Positions 6,851-15,666 are shown, counted from the stretch's first letter. The stretch: DNA of 50,416 nucleotides from CAZJYI01 sp964550025 (GCA_964550025.1 CAZJYI010000078.1:1-50416), one strand, 5' to 3'. The notes: generated from the sequence alone by a model not told the origin. Program-made: numbers and translations.

Positions 6851-8553
6851 TCCCCTCCTTGCGACCGGCATCCCGGCCGCATGGGACCGAACACCTGAAC
6901 GCCATTCCGATCGTAGAGCGGCGTGCCCTCCGGGGGCGCGGCGCACTCCCCATCGATGACGACGTGGTACACGCGGGGGGATTTTCCGTACCAGTGAGTC
7001 ACGGTTTCGGTCAGGGCGAGTGAGTTGCGCAGGTAACGTACGCAGTCGCGGTAGACGTCGCGGGGTGCGTTGCGGAAGGAGGGGAGTGGGGTGCGGGCGA
7101 TGGCGAGACGCGATGCCTCGTCGCGGTCGACGCTGAAGCGGGGACAGCCCGACACGTAGCCCTGGATGCGGGCGCGGGCCATGCCGGGAGCGATCACGCG
7201 GTACGGACCGGTGGGATCGTGCAGCTCGAGAAAGCGTGCTGCTTCCCGAACCCGGCGCGGCGTGGCGGGGATCGCGCGATGCGCGAGGACGACGATTCCG
7301 AGGATGGCGGTGGCGGCAATCGCCAGGCGGATGGTCGGCCTCCTCAGCGAGGGGGAGACGTTGCGGACGACGTGTAGCCCGTCGCAGGCCACGAGCGTGA
7401 TAAACGGCAGGGCGATGAGCGCGCCGTACATGTCCTCCGCGTAGGCCAGCGGAAAGACCACGTACAGGCAAGGCAGCAGGCGTCGGCGGTGCGGGCAGTG
7501 GCACCAGAGGTCGGGTGCCAGCAATCCCACCGCCGCCAGCGGAACCATCCAGCCGAACCGGGCGACCGAGAAGCGCAGGAACCCGACCAGGTGTCCGGCT
7601 ATACCGGGCAGACCGACGGCAGGTGCGAGGAGTACGGCGACGGCGAGCAGCGGCAGGCCGACGATGGGCAGCACCAGGCGCGTGCAGCGGCGAGGCACAA
7701 GGACGGACACGGGGAGGAGGATGAGGATGAGGACCACGGCAATGGCGCCGACTTTGTGGCTCAGTACGAGCAGCAGCGCAAGGCCGATCGTCGGCAGGAT
7801 TGCCTTGGCGCGCGGCAGGTAGAGAACGGCTTCTATGAAGAGGGGAAGCAGCGCGAGGAAGAGCCCGCGCCCCGTGGCCCAGTAGCTGTAGCGCAGAAAG
7901 ACCGGGGAGAAGCAGTAGAAGAACGCGATGCGCGCGGTCTCTCGCGGTGTGCGCGCGAAGTGGCGGGCAAGCCGCCAGCTTCCGCAAAGAGCCATGGCGC
8001 CGACCAGGATGGAAACGATGTAGAACCCCCAGTCGACACCGGTGTGCCCCATGATCTGCGTGGTCGCCAGCAGCAGGGGGTGTGCGCTGGGGTACGAGCG
8101 GGGTGTGTAGCCGGCCAGGGCGAGGGGATGCACGAGCCAGGGGATACTCTGTTCGACGCGGACCGAAGCCGCGAGGTCCTGCCATTTGTGCGTGTCGCGC
8201 CCCGTCAGACAGGTGACGGGGAGGAAGAGCAGTGCCAGCACCAGGATTGCATAGAGTGGCTTGCGCTCCGGGCGGGCGGGTCTGGGGAAGACCCTGATGT
8301 CCAGCAGCACGGTAGCGGTTGCCGCGGCGCTGAAGAGAAGCCAATGCGCCGCTGCAAGTGAGGCGGGAGTGATGGCTACGCCCGAGATGTGAAGCACGAC
8401 GGGAACGAGAACGTTGAGCAGAACAAGCACGGGGGATGCGAGGGCAAGCGTCACAAGCAATCCCCGCCGCCGGCACGCAATCCGCGCCAGGAGATATGGT
8501 GTGGCCACCAGCGCGTGGAAGAGCCCGGTGACGCTGAATACGACGCTTAGCAT
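6829..8553 (-). CDS. Polytopic membrane protein, glycosyltransferase-like (unknown function)
   Basis: 574 aa from the ATG at 8551-8553, chosen because AGGGGAG precedes it; an in-frame ATG 30 bp upstream lacks this. I see roughly 12 hydrophobic segments over residues 1-420, then a soluble C-terminal domain of about 150 residues. The layout (a many-pass membrane half with loop motifs such as WLVHPLALAGYTPRSYPSAHP, then a soluble tail) resembles lipid-linked-sugar glycosyltransferases of the GT-C or DUF2029 type. I cannot see a clear DxD or EXD catalytic pair, so the assignment is only structural. The last residues, GGEISNDER, come from an intergenic repeat arm, so the C-terminal tip may be non-essential. 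It is divergent from the LamG gene. Confidence 0.8.
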   Translation of the reverse strand: MLSVVFSVTGLFHALVATPYLLARIACRRRGLLVTLALASPVLVLLNVLVPVVLHISGVAITPASLAAAHWLLFSAAATATVLLDIRVFPRPARPERKPLYAILVLALLFLPVTCLTGRDTHKWQDLAASVRVEQSIPWLVHPLALAGYTPRSYPSAHPLLLATTQIMGHTGVDWGFYIVSILVGAMALCGSWRLARHFARTPRETARIAFFYCFSPVFLRYSYWATGRGLFLALLPLFIEAVLYLPRAKAILPTIGLALLLVLSHKVGAIAVVLILILLPVSVLVPRRCTRLVLPIVGLPLLAVAVLLAPAVGLPGIAGHLVGFLRFSVARFGWMVPLAAVGLLAPDLWCHCPHRRRLLPCLYVVFPLAYAEDMYGALIALPFITLVACDGLHVVRNVSPSLRRPTIRLAIAATAILGIVVLAHRAIPATPRRVREAARFLELHDPTGPYRVIAPGMARARIQGYVSGCPRFSVDRDEASRLAIARTPLPSFRNAPRDVYRDCVRYLRNSLALTETVTHWYGKSPRVYHVVIDGECAAPPEGTPLYDRNGVQVFGPMRPGCRSQGGEISNDER

Positions 8554-8763
8554 GCGGTCTCCCCTGACGGCTACGGGCGGCACGTTCGGACTGTGGCCAA
8601 TACATGCATCAACAACGTAATACTGCTAAAGCTGCGGCTTCAGGTCAAACCAACAAAACGCGGCGGCATCTCTCTCTCTTTCCCCTTGCCTGTCAACCGG
8701 GCTTCTGTGACCATGCGTGAAACTGGACGACAACGTGTCTTGTGGACAATCGGGGACCCGGAT

Positions 8764-9975
8764 ATGAAATGCATGCGCATGGCCGCAACCGCAACGGTCA
8801 TTCTCCTGGCCGCAGTGGTGTTGCGGGCGGGCCCTGAGGGGCAGACGCTCGATACCCTCACTCAGATCTACGAGAAGCAACTCCGCGAGATTGAGGCCGT
8901 ACACGGGAAGGCCCAGTCCGAGGCGCTGTCGGCCTACGGTCGGGCGCTTGAGGTCGCACTGGCCGACGTCAAGAAGCGTGGCGATCTGGAGGGGCTCATT
9001 GCTCTCAAGGACGAAATGGACCGGTTTGCACAACAGAACACGGTTCCGGAAGCCTCTTCGCCTTCCCCCCCGGCGTCACTGGGTAGAGTCCAAGCCGCCT
9101 ACCGTTCGGCAGCCGCGGCGGCGATAGACAGGATGAGTCGGGGACACGCCGCCATGATCGACAACTACATACGCGCTCTCGACACGCTGAAAAAGCAGCA
9201 CGTGGCGGCAGAGCGCATTGAAGATGCATTGGGAGTCGTACGGCAGATCGAGAAGATGGAGTTCATTCTGGCGGATCTTCGGTCGAGTATCCAGTCTCCC
9301 AAACCTGCCCCTGTTCCGCGTCGGGAGGATGCGAGACCCGCGTTCCTGAAGGACGCGGTGCTTTGCTATCGGTTCGAAGGCGGGACCGGCGGCGCTGTCA
9401 GGAACGAGATCGAGGGGGCCGGCAGAGCGACGCTCCACGGGACGACCACGCGTGTGCGGGGGAAACATGGTGACGGACTCCAGCTCGATGGCAAGAGTGG
9501 ATGGGTCTCCTTTCCTGTCAGTTCTTCACTGGATCTGCGTGAAGCAGCTACGCTCGCGGCATGGGTGAAGTTCGACGCACTGCCGTCCTCTTCAGGTCGC
9601 ATCATGTCCGTGGTTGGGGCGTCGATGAAGGCAAGCGATCTCGATCTACAGGTTCAGCAGGACGATCGGTTCTATTTCTATGTCGCCAATGGTCCCAAAC
9701 TGGTATCGAGGACGTCGATTCGAAAAGGCCGATGGTACCACGTTGCCGCTACCTACAAGGCCAATGCGGAAATCAGGCTGTACGTGGACGGTCGTCTCGA
9801 GCGTACTCTGGCGATTCGTGGTGAGCGCCGGCGGTCGGACGGCAAGGCCATCGGTATTGGCGAGTCCCCAGTGTGGCGGGGGAGGTACCTCGCGGGGACT
9901 CTGGATGACGTGTGCGTTCACCGCCGTGCACTGTCCTCGGCCGAGGTGTCACGGCTCTACGCGTGGCACAGGTGA
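8764..9975 (+). CDS. Secreted LamG-domain protein with coiled-coil N-terminal region
   Basis: 403 aa from the ATG at 8764 (MKCMRMAATATVILLAAVVL), which starts a normal signal peptide and has GGGGA upstream. The open frame extends 57 codons earlier, but that part has no signal or ribosome site. Residues 25-190 are helical and charged, with repeated motifs such as ALADVKKRGDLEGLIALKDEMDRF and a second copy-like AERIEDALGVVRQIEKMEF. From about residue 199 (AVLCYRFEGG) to the end is a concanavalin-like LamG fold with WVSFPVSSSLDL, TLAAWVKFD, RWYHVAATY and GTLDDVCVHRRALSSAEV. Such helix-plus-LamG proteins are common in PVC bacteria. It is probably periplasmic or cell-surface and carbohydrate- or protein-binding. 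The ligand is unknown. Confidence 0.88.
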   Translation: MKCMRMAATATVILLAAVVLRAGPEGQTLDTLTQIYEKQLREIEAVHGKAQSEALSAYGRALEVALADVKKRGDLEGLIALKDEMDRFAQQNTVPEASSPSPPASLGRVQAAYRSAAAAAIDRMSRGHAAMIDNYIRALDTLKKQHVAAERIEDALGVVRQIEKMEFILADLRSSIQSPKPAPVPRREDARPAFLKDAVLCYRFEGGTGGAVRNEIEGAGRATLHGTTTRVRGKHGDGLQLDGKSGWVSFPVSSSLDLREAATLAAWVKFDALPSSSGRIMSVVGASMKASDLDLQVQQDDRFYFYVANGPKLVSRTSIRKGRWYHVAATYKANAEIRLYVDGRLERTLAIRGERRRSDGKAIGIGESPVWRGRYLAGTLDDVCVHRRALSSAEVSRLYAWHR

Positions 9976-10103
9976 CCAACATGTGCGTCGGCCCTTTGCT
10001 GTGTTGCAGAGTGCAGAATGCCGATGTGTTGCCGCGCGTAGCCTCGGGCAGTTTGCCGTAAGGCGTTGCCGGTTCGGGGTTGTGAACATTCAGGAGCCCG
10101 TTG

Positions 10104-12716
10104 TTGAACAAGCGCATGTCCGTCGATAAACGCGAGCCGGTCCTTGTGGCCTCACTCAGCGTTCTCGCCTGTCTCGTCGTTTTCGCAGGCGGCGCCCGGG
10201 GGCAGACCCTGGTCGAGAGCGACTTCACCGGAACCGCACCCGCCGCCAATACGCCCTGGACACAGACCTCCGTTATCCATACCTCCGTTGTTTTCCGGGG
10301 CTGGACCCTCGGGGCGGGCGTGGCTGCCGTCGGAACGGTCGACGACGCACTTGTCTTTCAGGTTGATTCCGGGCCGAGCGAGCCCGCGCTTGCCGACGCT
10401 GTTGCGCAGAACGAGTACGTCTCCTGCATCCTCGAACCCGCTTCCGGGCAGACCCTCGACTTGAGCCGCGCGCAGTTCAATTTCAGCATCCGGCGCTTCT
10501 CGTGGAACGCCTCGCGCCGCTACGCGGTCCTCTCAGACGTCGGCGGCTTTGCGGCCGGACAGGAGCTCTTCACGAGCGCCAGGTTCGCGAGCGGCAACTA
10601 TGACGCGACGGACTGCTCCTTTCTGCTGCCGGACGCGGGCTTCGCCAGCATATCGGGCCCGATTGAGTTCCGCATCTACGCCTACGAGGGCACATACGCG
10701 GACAAGAACACCAGCCTCACGGCCTTCAGCCTCGTCTCCGCCCTCCCGACCGCAACCCTGACGCTCTCCTCCGGACCCGGAGGCGACGCCTCCGCCGACC
10801 CCGACGAAACCGTCTTTCCCCTCGGAAGCACTGTCCGGATATCAGCCACTCCCTCGTCGGGCTTCCGCTTTGGCGGATGGATCGGCGACATCACCGGTTT
10901 CGGCAATCCCCGAACCGTCACCATGGATGCCGACAAGGCCGTCAGCGCCACTTTTTCTGCCCTGCCGCCCTCCGGCATGCTGGTCGGCGCGAACCTCGGA
11001 ACAGTGAGCGACTACACCACCTCCTGGCCCTTCGTCGACATCGCGAGGCGGCTCCGTGTCTGGCTGACACGCAACGAGGACGGCTCCGGGTCCTGGAACA
11101 GCGGGAAGGGGAGTCTCGTCCCCGTGGATGCGGCGGGTTGGCCGACCCGGGTGCCCTTCGATCCCGGGGACGGAAGTCCCACGCAAATCGTCCACACCAT
11201 TCTCGTCAACGCCAACGAGGCCGGAACGTACCGCTTCTACTACGAAGGGTCCGGCGTTCTGCGTCTCAAGGCCGGCGGCGGTTGGCAGGGCCTCCCCACG
11301 GGGGGCGCGCGGACGCACGACTTCACCATTGCCACGAGGGGACAGGTTGAGATCGAGATTGCCGCTACCGGTCCCTCGCCCAACCATCTCAGGAACTTCA
11401 AGATCGTCCACCACGATTCCCTCTCGACATACGAGACCGAACCGTTTCATCCCCTCTTCCTGGAGCGGCTTCGCCCTTTCCATTATCTCCGCTTCATGGA
11501 CTGGGCGCGAACCAACAGCCAGGGCATCGAACACTGGGACGACCGCACGACGCCGGCGCACTACACCCAGGCGCGTAGTCAGGGCGTTTGCCTCGAGTAC
11601 ATGGTTCAACTCTGCAACCGCCTCCGGAAGGGGCTCTGGTACTGCGTTCCCCACAAGGCCGACGACAACTACGTCCGGGAGGCCGCCCGACTCCTGCGTG
11701 ATACTCTCGATCCCGCCCTCAAGATCTACATCGAGTACTCGAACGAAACCTGGAACGGGATCTTCGCGCAGACCGGATACGTTCAGGACCGGGGCGAGCA
11801 ACTCGGTCTTGACGAGCAGCGCTGGGCCGCCGGCCAGAAGTACGTCTCCCTCCGATCCGTCCGGATCTGGAGCATCTTCGAGGAGGAGCTTGGGGCCGCC
11901 GCGTCCGCGCGCCTGGTCAAGGTGCTCGCCACGCAGGCGGCAAACGTTGGCATTACGGACACCCGGGCGGCCGCCCTGAACGACCCCGCCATCAACACGG
12001 GGAACGTCTTCCCCGACGCGCTGGCGATCGCACCCTATTTCAGCAAGAACGTCAGTCCCTCCGAGATCCCTCCGGCCACGCCCGCCTATCCGACGGTGGA
12101 CGAGCTCCTTGACGTCGTCGCGCCCGCCGCGATCGCGACATCGCAGGGCCGCGTCATTGCCCAGAAGGCCGTCGCCGACCGGCAGGGATGGCAACTGGTC
12201 TGCTACGAGGGCGGGCAGCACTTCGTAGGCGTAGGCGGCGCCGAGAACGATGCCACCCTCACCGGTATTCTGACCTCCGCCAACCGGGATCCGCGGATGT
12301 ACCAGCGGTATGTCGAATACCTGGACATGCTCCGGTCGGAGGGCGTGGAGCTCCTCGGCATCTATAACTTCACCGGCGCGTGGGGAAGGTACGGGTCCTG
12401 GGGCGCCCTCGAATACATGGAACAGGCTCTCGCCGACGCGCCGAAATACGCTGCCGTCGCGGACTGGATAACCGCGAATGTGGACGGGACAAACATCTTC
12501 CGCATCCGTACGCTCGACCTCCTCCCCGGTGACGACGTCGCGCTCAAGTGGCGCTCCGAGCCCGCCGCAAGCTACAACGTCTGGAGCAGCACGAACCTCA
12601 CGTCGCCCTGGAACCTGGAAGCATCCGCGATCCCTTCCGAGGGCCTTGAGACCGTCCATACCCTCCCCGGGGCAGGGACCGGCCCACGGATGTTCTTCAG
12701 GGTTGAGGAAAGGTGA
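10104..12716 (+). CDS. Secreted glycoside-hydrolase-like protein with InlB B-type repeat
   Basis: About 870 aa. I take the TTG at 10104 as start: AGGAG at 10092-10096 is 7 bp away, while the first ATG (10116) is too far. A signal peptide follows (LVASLSVLACLVVFAGGARG). Residues 40-215 form a beta-rich domain. Residues 220-287 are a divergent InlB B-repeat with LGSTVRISATPSSGFRFGGW and VTMDADKAVSATF. Residues 295-780 look like a TIM-barrel hydrolase: IYIEYSNETWNG near 545 offers an Asn-Glu pair as in clan GH-A acid/base sites, and VCYEGGQHF near 700 could hold the nucleophile Glu. The last 70 residues (YNVWSSTNLTSPWN to FFRVEER) match the C-terminal style of the large protein at 31992. The enzymatic role is inferred from these motifs only. 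Confidence 0.85.
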   Translation: MNKRMSVDKREPVLVASLSVLACLVVFAGGARGQTLVESDFTGTAPAANTPWTQTSVIHTSVVFRGWTLGAGVAAVGTVDDALVFQVDSGPSEPALADAVAQNEYVSCILEPASGQTLDLSRAQFNFSIRRFSWNASRRYAVLSDVGGFAAGQELFTSARFASGNYDATDCSFLLPDAGFASISGPIEFRIYAYEGTYADKNTSLTAFSLVSALPTATLTLSSGPGGDASADPDETVFPLGSTVRISATPSSGFRFGGWIGDITGFGNPRTVTMDADKAVSATFSALPPSGMLVGANLGTVSDYTTSWPFVDIARRLRVWLTRNEDGSGSWNSGKGSLVPVDAAGWPTRVPFDPGDGSPTQIVHTILVNANEAGTYRFYYEGSGVLRLKAGGGWQGLPTGGARTHDFTIATRGQVEIEIAATGPSPNHLRNFKIVHHDSLSTYETEPFHPLFLERLRPFHYLRFMDWARTNSQGIEHWDDRTTPAHYTQARSQGVCLEYMVQLCNRLRKGLWYCVPHKADDNYVREAARLLRDTLDPALKIYIEYSNETWNGIFAQTGYVQDRGEQLGLDEQRWAAGQKYVSLRSVRIWSIFEEELGAAASARLVKVLATQAANVGITDTRAAALNDPAINTGNVFPDALAIAPYFSKNVSPSEIPPATPAYPTVDELLDVVAPAAIATSQGRVIAQKAVADRQGWQLVCYEGGQHFVGVGGAENDATLTGILTSANRDPRMYQRYVEYLDMLRSEGVELLGIYNFTGAWGRYGSWGALEYMEQALADAPKYAAVADWITANVDGTNIFRIRTLDLLPGDDVALKWRSEPAASYNVWSSTNLTSPWNLEASAIPSEGLETVHTLPGAGTGPRMFFRVEER

Positions 12717-12736
12717 TCAACTCCTCAGGTGAGGAT

Positions 12737-12759
12737 TCCGCCGGGCCCGGCCCGGCGGA
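12737..12759. terminator. Strong GC hairpin after the hydrolase-like gene
   Basis: Arms TCCGCCGGGC and GCCCGGCGGA are perfect 10-bp complements around a CCG loop, 20 bp after the stop codon. There is no T-run downstream, so a factor-independent terminator is not certain. A related hairpin with the same CCGCCGGG/CCCGGCGG arms occurs at 31638-31658, which suggests a dispersed module. The rest of 12717-13215 has no credible gene, only the regulatory elements listed next. Confidence 0.5.
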
Positions 12760-13020
12760 CATCCCGGTTGTTGGCGAAACGGGTCCGCTCTTCCCGGGTT
12801 CACGCTTCGGCGGAAGGGAGGAAACTCGCCCGAGCCTGCACGCTCGTCAACCGTTCTCGTCGCCGATCTCGTCGACCGACTCTTCCTTTTTCCGGTGGAA
12901 GATGGCGGCGACCAGCCTTCGCGCTACGCGCTACGGTCTGACACGCGAGAACGGATCACGATTGCCTTCGGTCGTTCCTTTCCCTCGTCCATTCGCCAAC
13001 ACATGTGCGCTACGGTTGTC

Positions 13021-13067
13021 GTGTTCAATGGGTTGATGGTCTGTCCGTATCGGAACACTCTGAACAC
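13021..13067 (+). promoter_or_regulatory. Putative upstream activator element (GTGTTC/GAACAC) for operon 1
   Basis: GTGTTCA (13021-13027) faces GGAACAC (13052-13058) and TGAACAC (13061-13067). The cluster is centred about 115 bp before the -12 element of a sigma-54-type promoter. The same half-site forms a near-perfect palindrome at an equivalent distance before the second sigma-54-type promoter. Enhancer function is inferred. Confidence 0.5.
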
Positions 13068-13145
13068 CAGTTGCTTCCGGTCTCCCCGCGACAAATGCAC
13101 GTCTAACACATGGCAGGTAAGCGAGTTGCGCTTGAATGCCGTTTC

Positions 13146-13161
13146 TGGCACGGAGCCTGCA
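13146..13161 (+). promoter_or_regulatory. Sigma-54 (-24/-12) promoter of operon 1
   Basis: TGGCACGGAGCCTGCA matches the RpoN consensus TGGCACG-N4-TTGCW at every defined position except one (C for the first T). GG and GC have the required spacing. Transcription would start near 13172, leaving a leader of about 44 nt before the ATG at 13216. Confidence 0.7.
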
Positions 13162-13215
13162 ACATGGCCCTCGAGAGTCCGCATGCGAACACCACGCAGA
13201 AAGAAGGGAGGGGTC

Positions 13216-14214
13216 ATGAGCATAGCGGTAGCAGAAAGGCGGCGGGGGATGAGGTTCATTCTGTTGGGGTTGGGGGCAATTCTGGCTTTTCAGATCTCGA
13301 GCCGTGCCCAGGGGACATCCGCGGGCGAGGGCGGGGGTGCGGGGGGAGGGTCGGCGATGACCATTCGTCCGACCGGCAACCAGTACGTGAGTGGTGTCGA
13401 GGGGCTGAAGGGCGGCAGTTTGCCGCCGCCCGGGTTCTACTGGCGCATGTACAACGTGTACTACTGCGCCGACGACCTGAAAGACGCGGCCGGGGACAAC
13501 GTGCCGATCGGCTTTGACATCGACGTGTATGCCATGGCCAACCGGCTCCTCTGGGTGTCGGACAAGAAGATCCTCGGCGGCAACTACTTCGCCAGTGCGA
13601 TCATTCCGTTCGTGAACACGGACGTCGCGATCACCATACCGGGTTCGCCGGTGATGATAGCTGATGATCGCTTCGGGTTGGGAGACGTGGACATCGATTT
13701 CTTCAATCTCGTCTGGCGCGGCCGGCGATGGGAAGGCGGGTTTGGATTGAGCTTCTTTGCGCCGACGGGCGAATACAGTCCGCAGGAACCGGCATCTCCC
13801 GGGAAGGGCATGTGGTCGGGTATGGCCACGTTGGCCGGGACGTACTACCTGGATGCCGACAAGACCTGGGCGGCATCGGTCCTGGGACGGTACGAGATTC
13901 ACGGGGAGCAGGACGATCGCAACGTGACCTATGGTGACGATCTTCACTTCGAGTGGGGCGTGAGCAAGACGCTGGCGCGGATCTTCGACGTGGGGGTGAG
14001 CGGGTACTGCCAGTGGCAGGTGACCGACGATCACGGTTCCGACGTGACCTGGGAGCGGGACGTACACGACCGGGCTTTCGCCGTCGGTCCCGAGGTGTCG
14101 GCGTTCATACCGCCGGCGGGCGCCATTCTCTCGCTGCGGACGCAGTGGGAACTGGGCGTGCGCGACCGCACGGAGGGTCATACGAGCTGTCTGACGATTA
14201 CGAAGTTCTTCTAG
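13216..14214 (+). CDS. Outer-membrane beta-barrel channel, MetA-pathway (phenol) type
   Basis: 332 aa. The start is the ATG at 13216 (MSIAVAERRRGMRF) after AAGGGAGGGG; upstream in-frame ATGs lie before the promoter. A signal peptide runs to about residue 32 (SSRAQG). Then comes the fold of the family first described as a putative MetA pathway of phenol degradation: GFYWRMYNVYYCADDL, GFGLSFFAPTGEYSP and LRTQWELGVRDRTEGH with a C-terminal TITKFF, an aromatic outer-membrane sorting end. Alternating beta strands run throughout. The role would be passage of hydrophobic or aromatic compounds across the outer membrane. It heads the stressosome operon, 36 bp before the STAS gene, so envelope chemistry may be what that operon senses. 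Confidence 0.88.
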   Translation: MSIAVAERRRGMRFILLGLGAILAFQISSRAQGTSAGEGGGAGGGSAMTIRPTGNQYVSGVEGLKGGSLPPPGFYWRMYNVYYCADDLKDAAGDNVPIGFDIDVYAMANRLLWVSDKKILGGNYFASAIIPFVNTDVAITIPGSPVMIADDRFGLGDVDIDFFNLVWRGRRWEGGFGLSFFAPTGEYSPQEPASPGKGMWSGMATLAGTYYLDADKTWAASVLGRYEIHGEQDDRNVTYGDDLHFEWGVSKTLARIFDVGVSGYCQWQVTDDHGSDVTWERDVHDRAFAVGPEVSAFIPPAGAILSLRTQWELGVRDRTEGHTSCLTITKFF

Positions 14215-14250
14215 CCGCGGAGCCGGCGGCCACCGGAAAGGGGGCAGAGA

Positions 14251-14613
14251 ATGGCATACAACGTGCAGTTTGACGAGGCGAACCAGGTGGTGATGCTGAA
14301 GGTGGTGGGCGCCTTTGACGTTGCCGATGCGGCGGGGTTCCACGCCGACGCCAACGCGGTGTTGGGGGACGGCGACTGCCGGCAGGTGGTAGTGGACCTG
14401 AGCGAGGCGGGGGCCTTGCAGGGCACGGAAACGCGCAAGGCGACGGCGGCGCACCTGCGGGACCTGGAGATCACGCACATGGCGATGGTCAAGGCCAAGC
14501 CGGTGGTCCGCATGTTCGGCAAGGTGCTGGCGAAGCTCGTGGGCGGGCCGATCCGGGCCAACTTCTTTGACACGCATGAAGAGGCCCTGGCCTGGATGAA
14601 AGCAGAGAGGTAG
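14251..14613 (+). CDS. STAS/SEC14-type (SpoIIAA-like) protein
   Basis: 120 aa. The fold is recognisable from MLKVVGAFDVADAAGF, then VVVDLSEAGAL and the C-terminal FFDTHEEALAWMKAER that marks SpoIIAA-like STAS/SEC14 proteins. The usual anti-anti-sigma phosphoserine signature (D-S-x-G) is absent; the equivalent region reads LSEAGALQGTET. A phosphorelay role is therefore uncertain, and a lipid- or small-molecule-binding role is also possible for this subgroup. AAGGGGG is 7 bp before the ATG. It is 4 bp upstream of rsbR and in the same transcript. It may act as an input to, or adaptor for, the stressosome. Confidence 0.85.
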   Translation: MAYNVQFDEANQVVMLKVVGAFDVADAAGFHADANAVLGDGDCRQVVVDLSEAGALQGTETRKATAAHLRDLEITHMAMVKAKPVVRMFGKVLAKLVGGPIRANFFDTHEEALAWMKAER

Positions 14614-14617
14614 ACCG

Positions 14618-15280
14618 ATGACAGCGACGTTGACTATCGATGACCTTGCCAAACGGCTGGAGCGTATGGAGGACGTGCTGGCATCCGCCGCGGCCATGGA
14701 CTTCACGGCGCGGATCAGCACGGAGGCGGAAGACGAACTATCTTCCTGCGAGCAGGCCATTGACGTGTTCCTGGAGGACTTCGAGGCGGAGTTGAAGGCG
14801 CGCCAGCAGGCAGAGGTGGAGCTTCAGGAGAAGCTGATTACCATCCAGAAGCAGCAGGAGGCCATCAGCGAGCTGTCGACCCCGGTTATCAAGGTGTGGG
14901 ACAACGTGCTGGTGCTTCCCATCATAGGCACGCTGGACAGCCACAGGACGCAGCAGATGATGGAGTGCCTGTTGCAGGAGATCGTGGCGACCGGCTGCAG
15001 GATGGCGATTCTCGACATCACGGGTGTAGCGGTGGTGGATACGATGGTGGCCAACCACCTTATCAAGACGATTACCGCGGCCGGCCTCATGGGGGCGGAG
15101 TGCGTGCTGTCGGGGATCAGCCCGGCGATTGCGCAGACGATCGTCCAGCTTGGCATCGACCTGACCGGCGTACGTACGAAGAGCACGATGATGGAGGCGA
15201 TGCGGTACGCGATTCGCGCCAACGGACAGCGCGTCGTCTCCGTTGCCGAAGAGGACAACCAGGAGCAGGAGGCGTCATGA
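14618..15280 (+). CDS. rsbR: Stressosome scaffold RsbR (RsbT co-antagonist) without a globin-like sensor
   Basis: 220 aa. The C-terminal STAS domain (about 85-205) is a close match to RsbR paralogues: VLVLPIIGTLDSHRTQQMME, LDITGVAVVDTMVANHLI, GAECVLSGISPAIAQTIVQLGIDL. The two phosphorylatable threonines of the family are kept, T142 in VDTMV and T174 in AQTIV. The N-terminal part is only about 80 residues of charged helix (MEDVLASAAAMDFTARISTE, then coiled coil). It is too short for the non-haem globin or PAS domain usual in RsbR. It would assemble with RsbS and hold RsbT. AGAGGTAGACCG precedes the ATG. The stop overlaps the next start (ATGA). Confidence 0.94.
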   Translation: MTATLTIDDLAKRLERMEDVLASAAAMDFTARISTEAEDELSSCEQAIDVFLEDFEAELKARQQAEVELQEKLITIQKQQEAISELSTPVIKVWDNVLVLPIIGTLDSHRTQQMMECLLQEIVATGCRMAILDITGVAVVDTMVANHLIKTITAAGLMGAECVLSGISPAIAQTIVQLGIDLTGVRTKSTMMEAMRYAIRANGQRVVSVAEEDNQEQEAS

Positions 15281-15666
15281 ACGACCGCATGCCTGTCGCC
15301 AGAATCCCGATCATCAAGATTGGCGACAATCTGATTGTCCCGATCCAGGTGGACATGACGGACGAGACGGTGACGGATCTCCAGGCGCACGTTCTCGCGG
15401 AGATCAAGCGCACGGAGGCGCGGGGGGTCCTCATCGACATATCCGTACTGGAAATGGTGGATTCCTTCATCGGGCGCATGCTGACCGGTATCGCGCGAAT
15501 GGCCTCCATCATGGACGCCTCCGTCGTCATTGTGGGCATGCAGCCGGCGGTGGCGATTACGCTCGTGGAGCTGGGGCTTGAGCTGAAGGGGATCGACTAC
15601 GCATTGAACATAGAAGCCGGTATCGAGCTTCTCGCCAGAAGGGCGGCGGAGGCTGAGAGGCAGTGA
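15277..15666 (+). CDS. rsbS: Stressosome scaffold RsbS
   Basis: 129 aa, a single STAS domain. It starts at the ATG that overlaps the rsbR stop (ATGA at 15277-15280), with CAGGAGGCG upstream. A motif string typical of RsbS is present: IPIIKIGDNLIVPIQVDM, then LIDISVLEMVDSFIGRML with Ser63 at the conserved RsbT phosphorylation site, then GMQPAVAITLVELGLEL. RsbS with RsbR forms the stressosome core. Phosphorylation of both by RsbT releases that kinase. Length and motifs are normal. Confidence 0.95.
   Translation: MNDRMPVARIPIIKIGDNLIVPIQVDMTDETVTDLQAHVLAEIKRTEARGVLIDISVLEMVDSFIGRMLTGIARMASIMDASVVIVGMQPAVAITLVELGLELKGIDYALNIEAGIELLARRAAEAERQ

Noticed and set aside
10842..12659. 605-codon minus-strand open frame opposite the hydrolase-like gene
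   Set aside because: Shadow frame. The plus-strand product has a signal peptide, an InlB-type repeat and coherent motifs; the antisense product has none.
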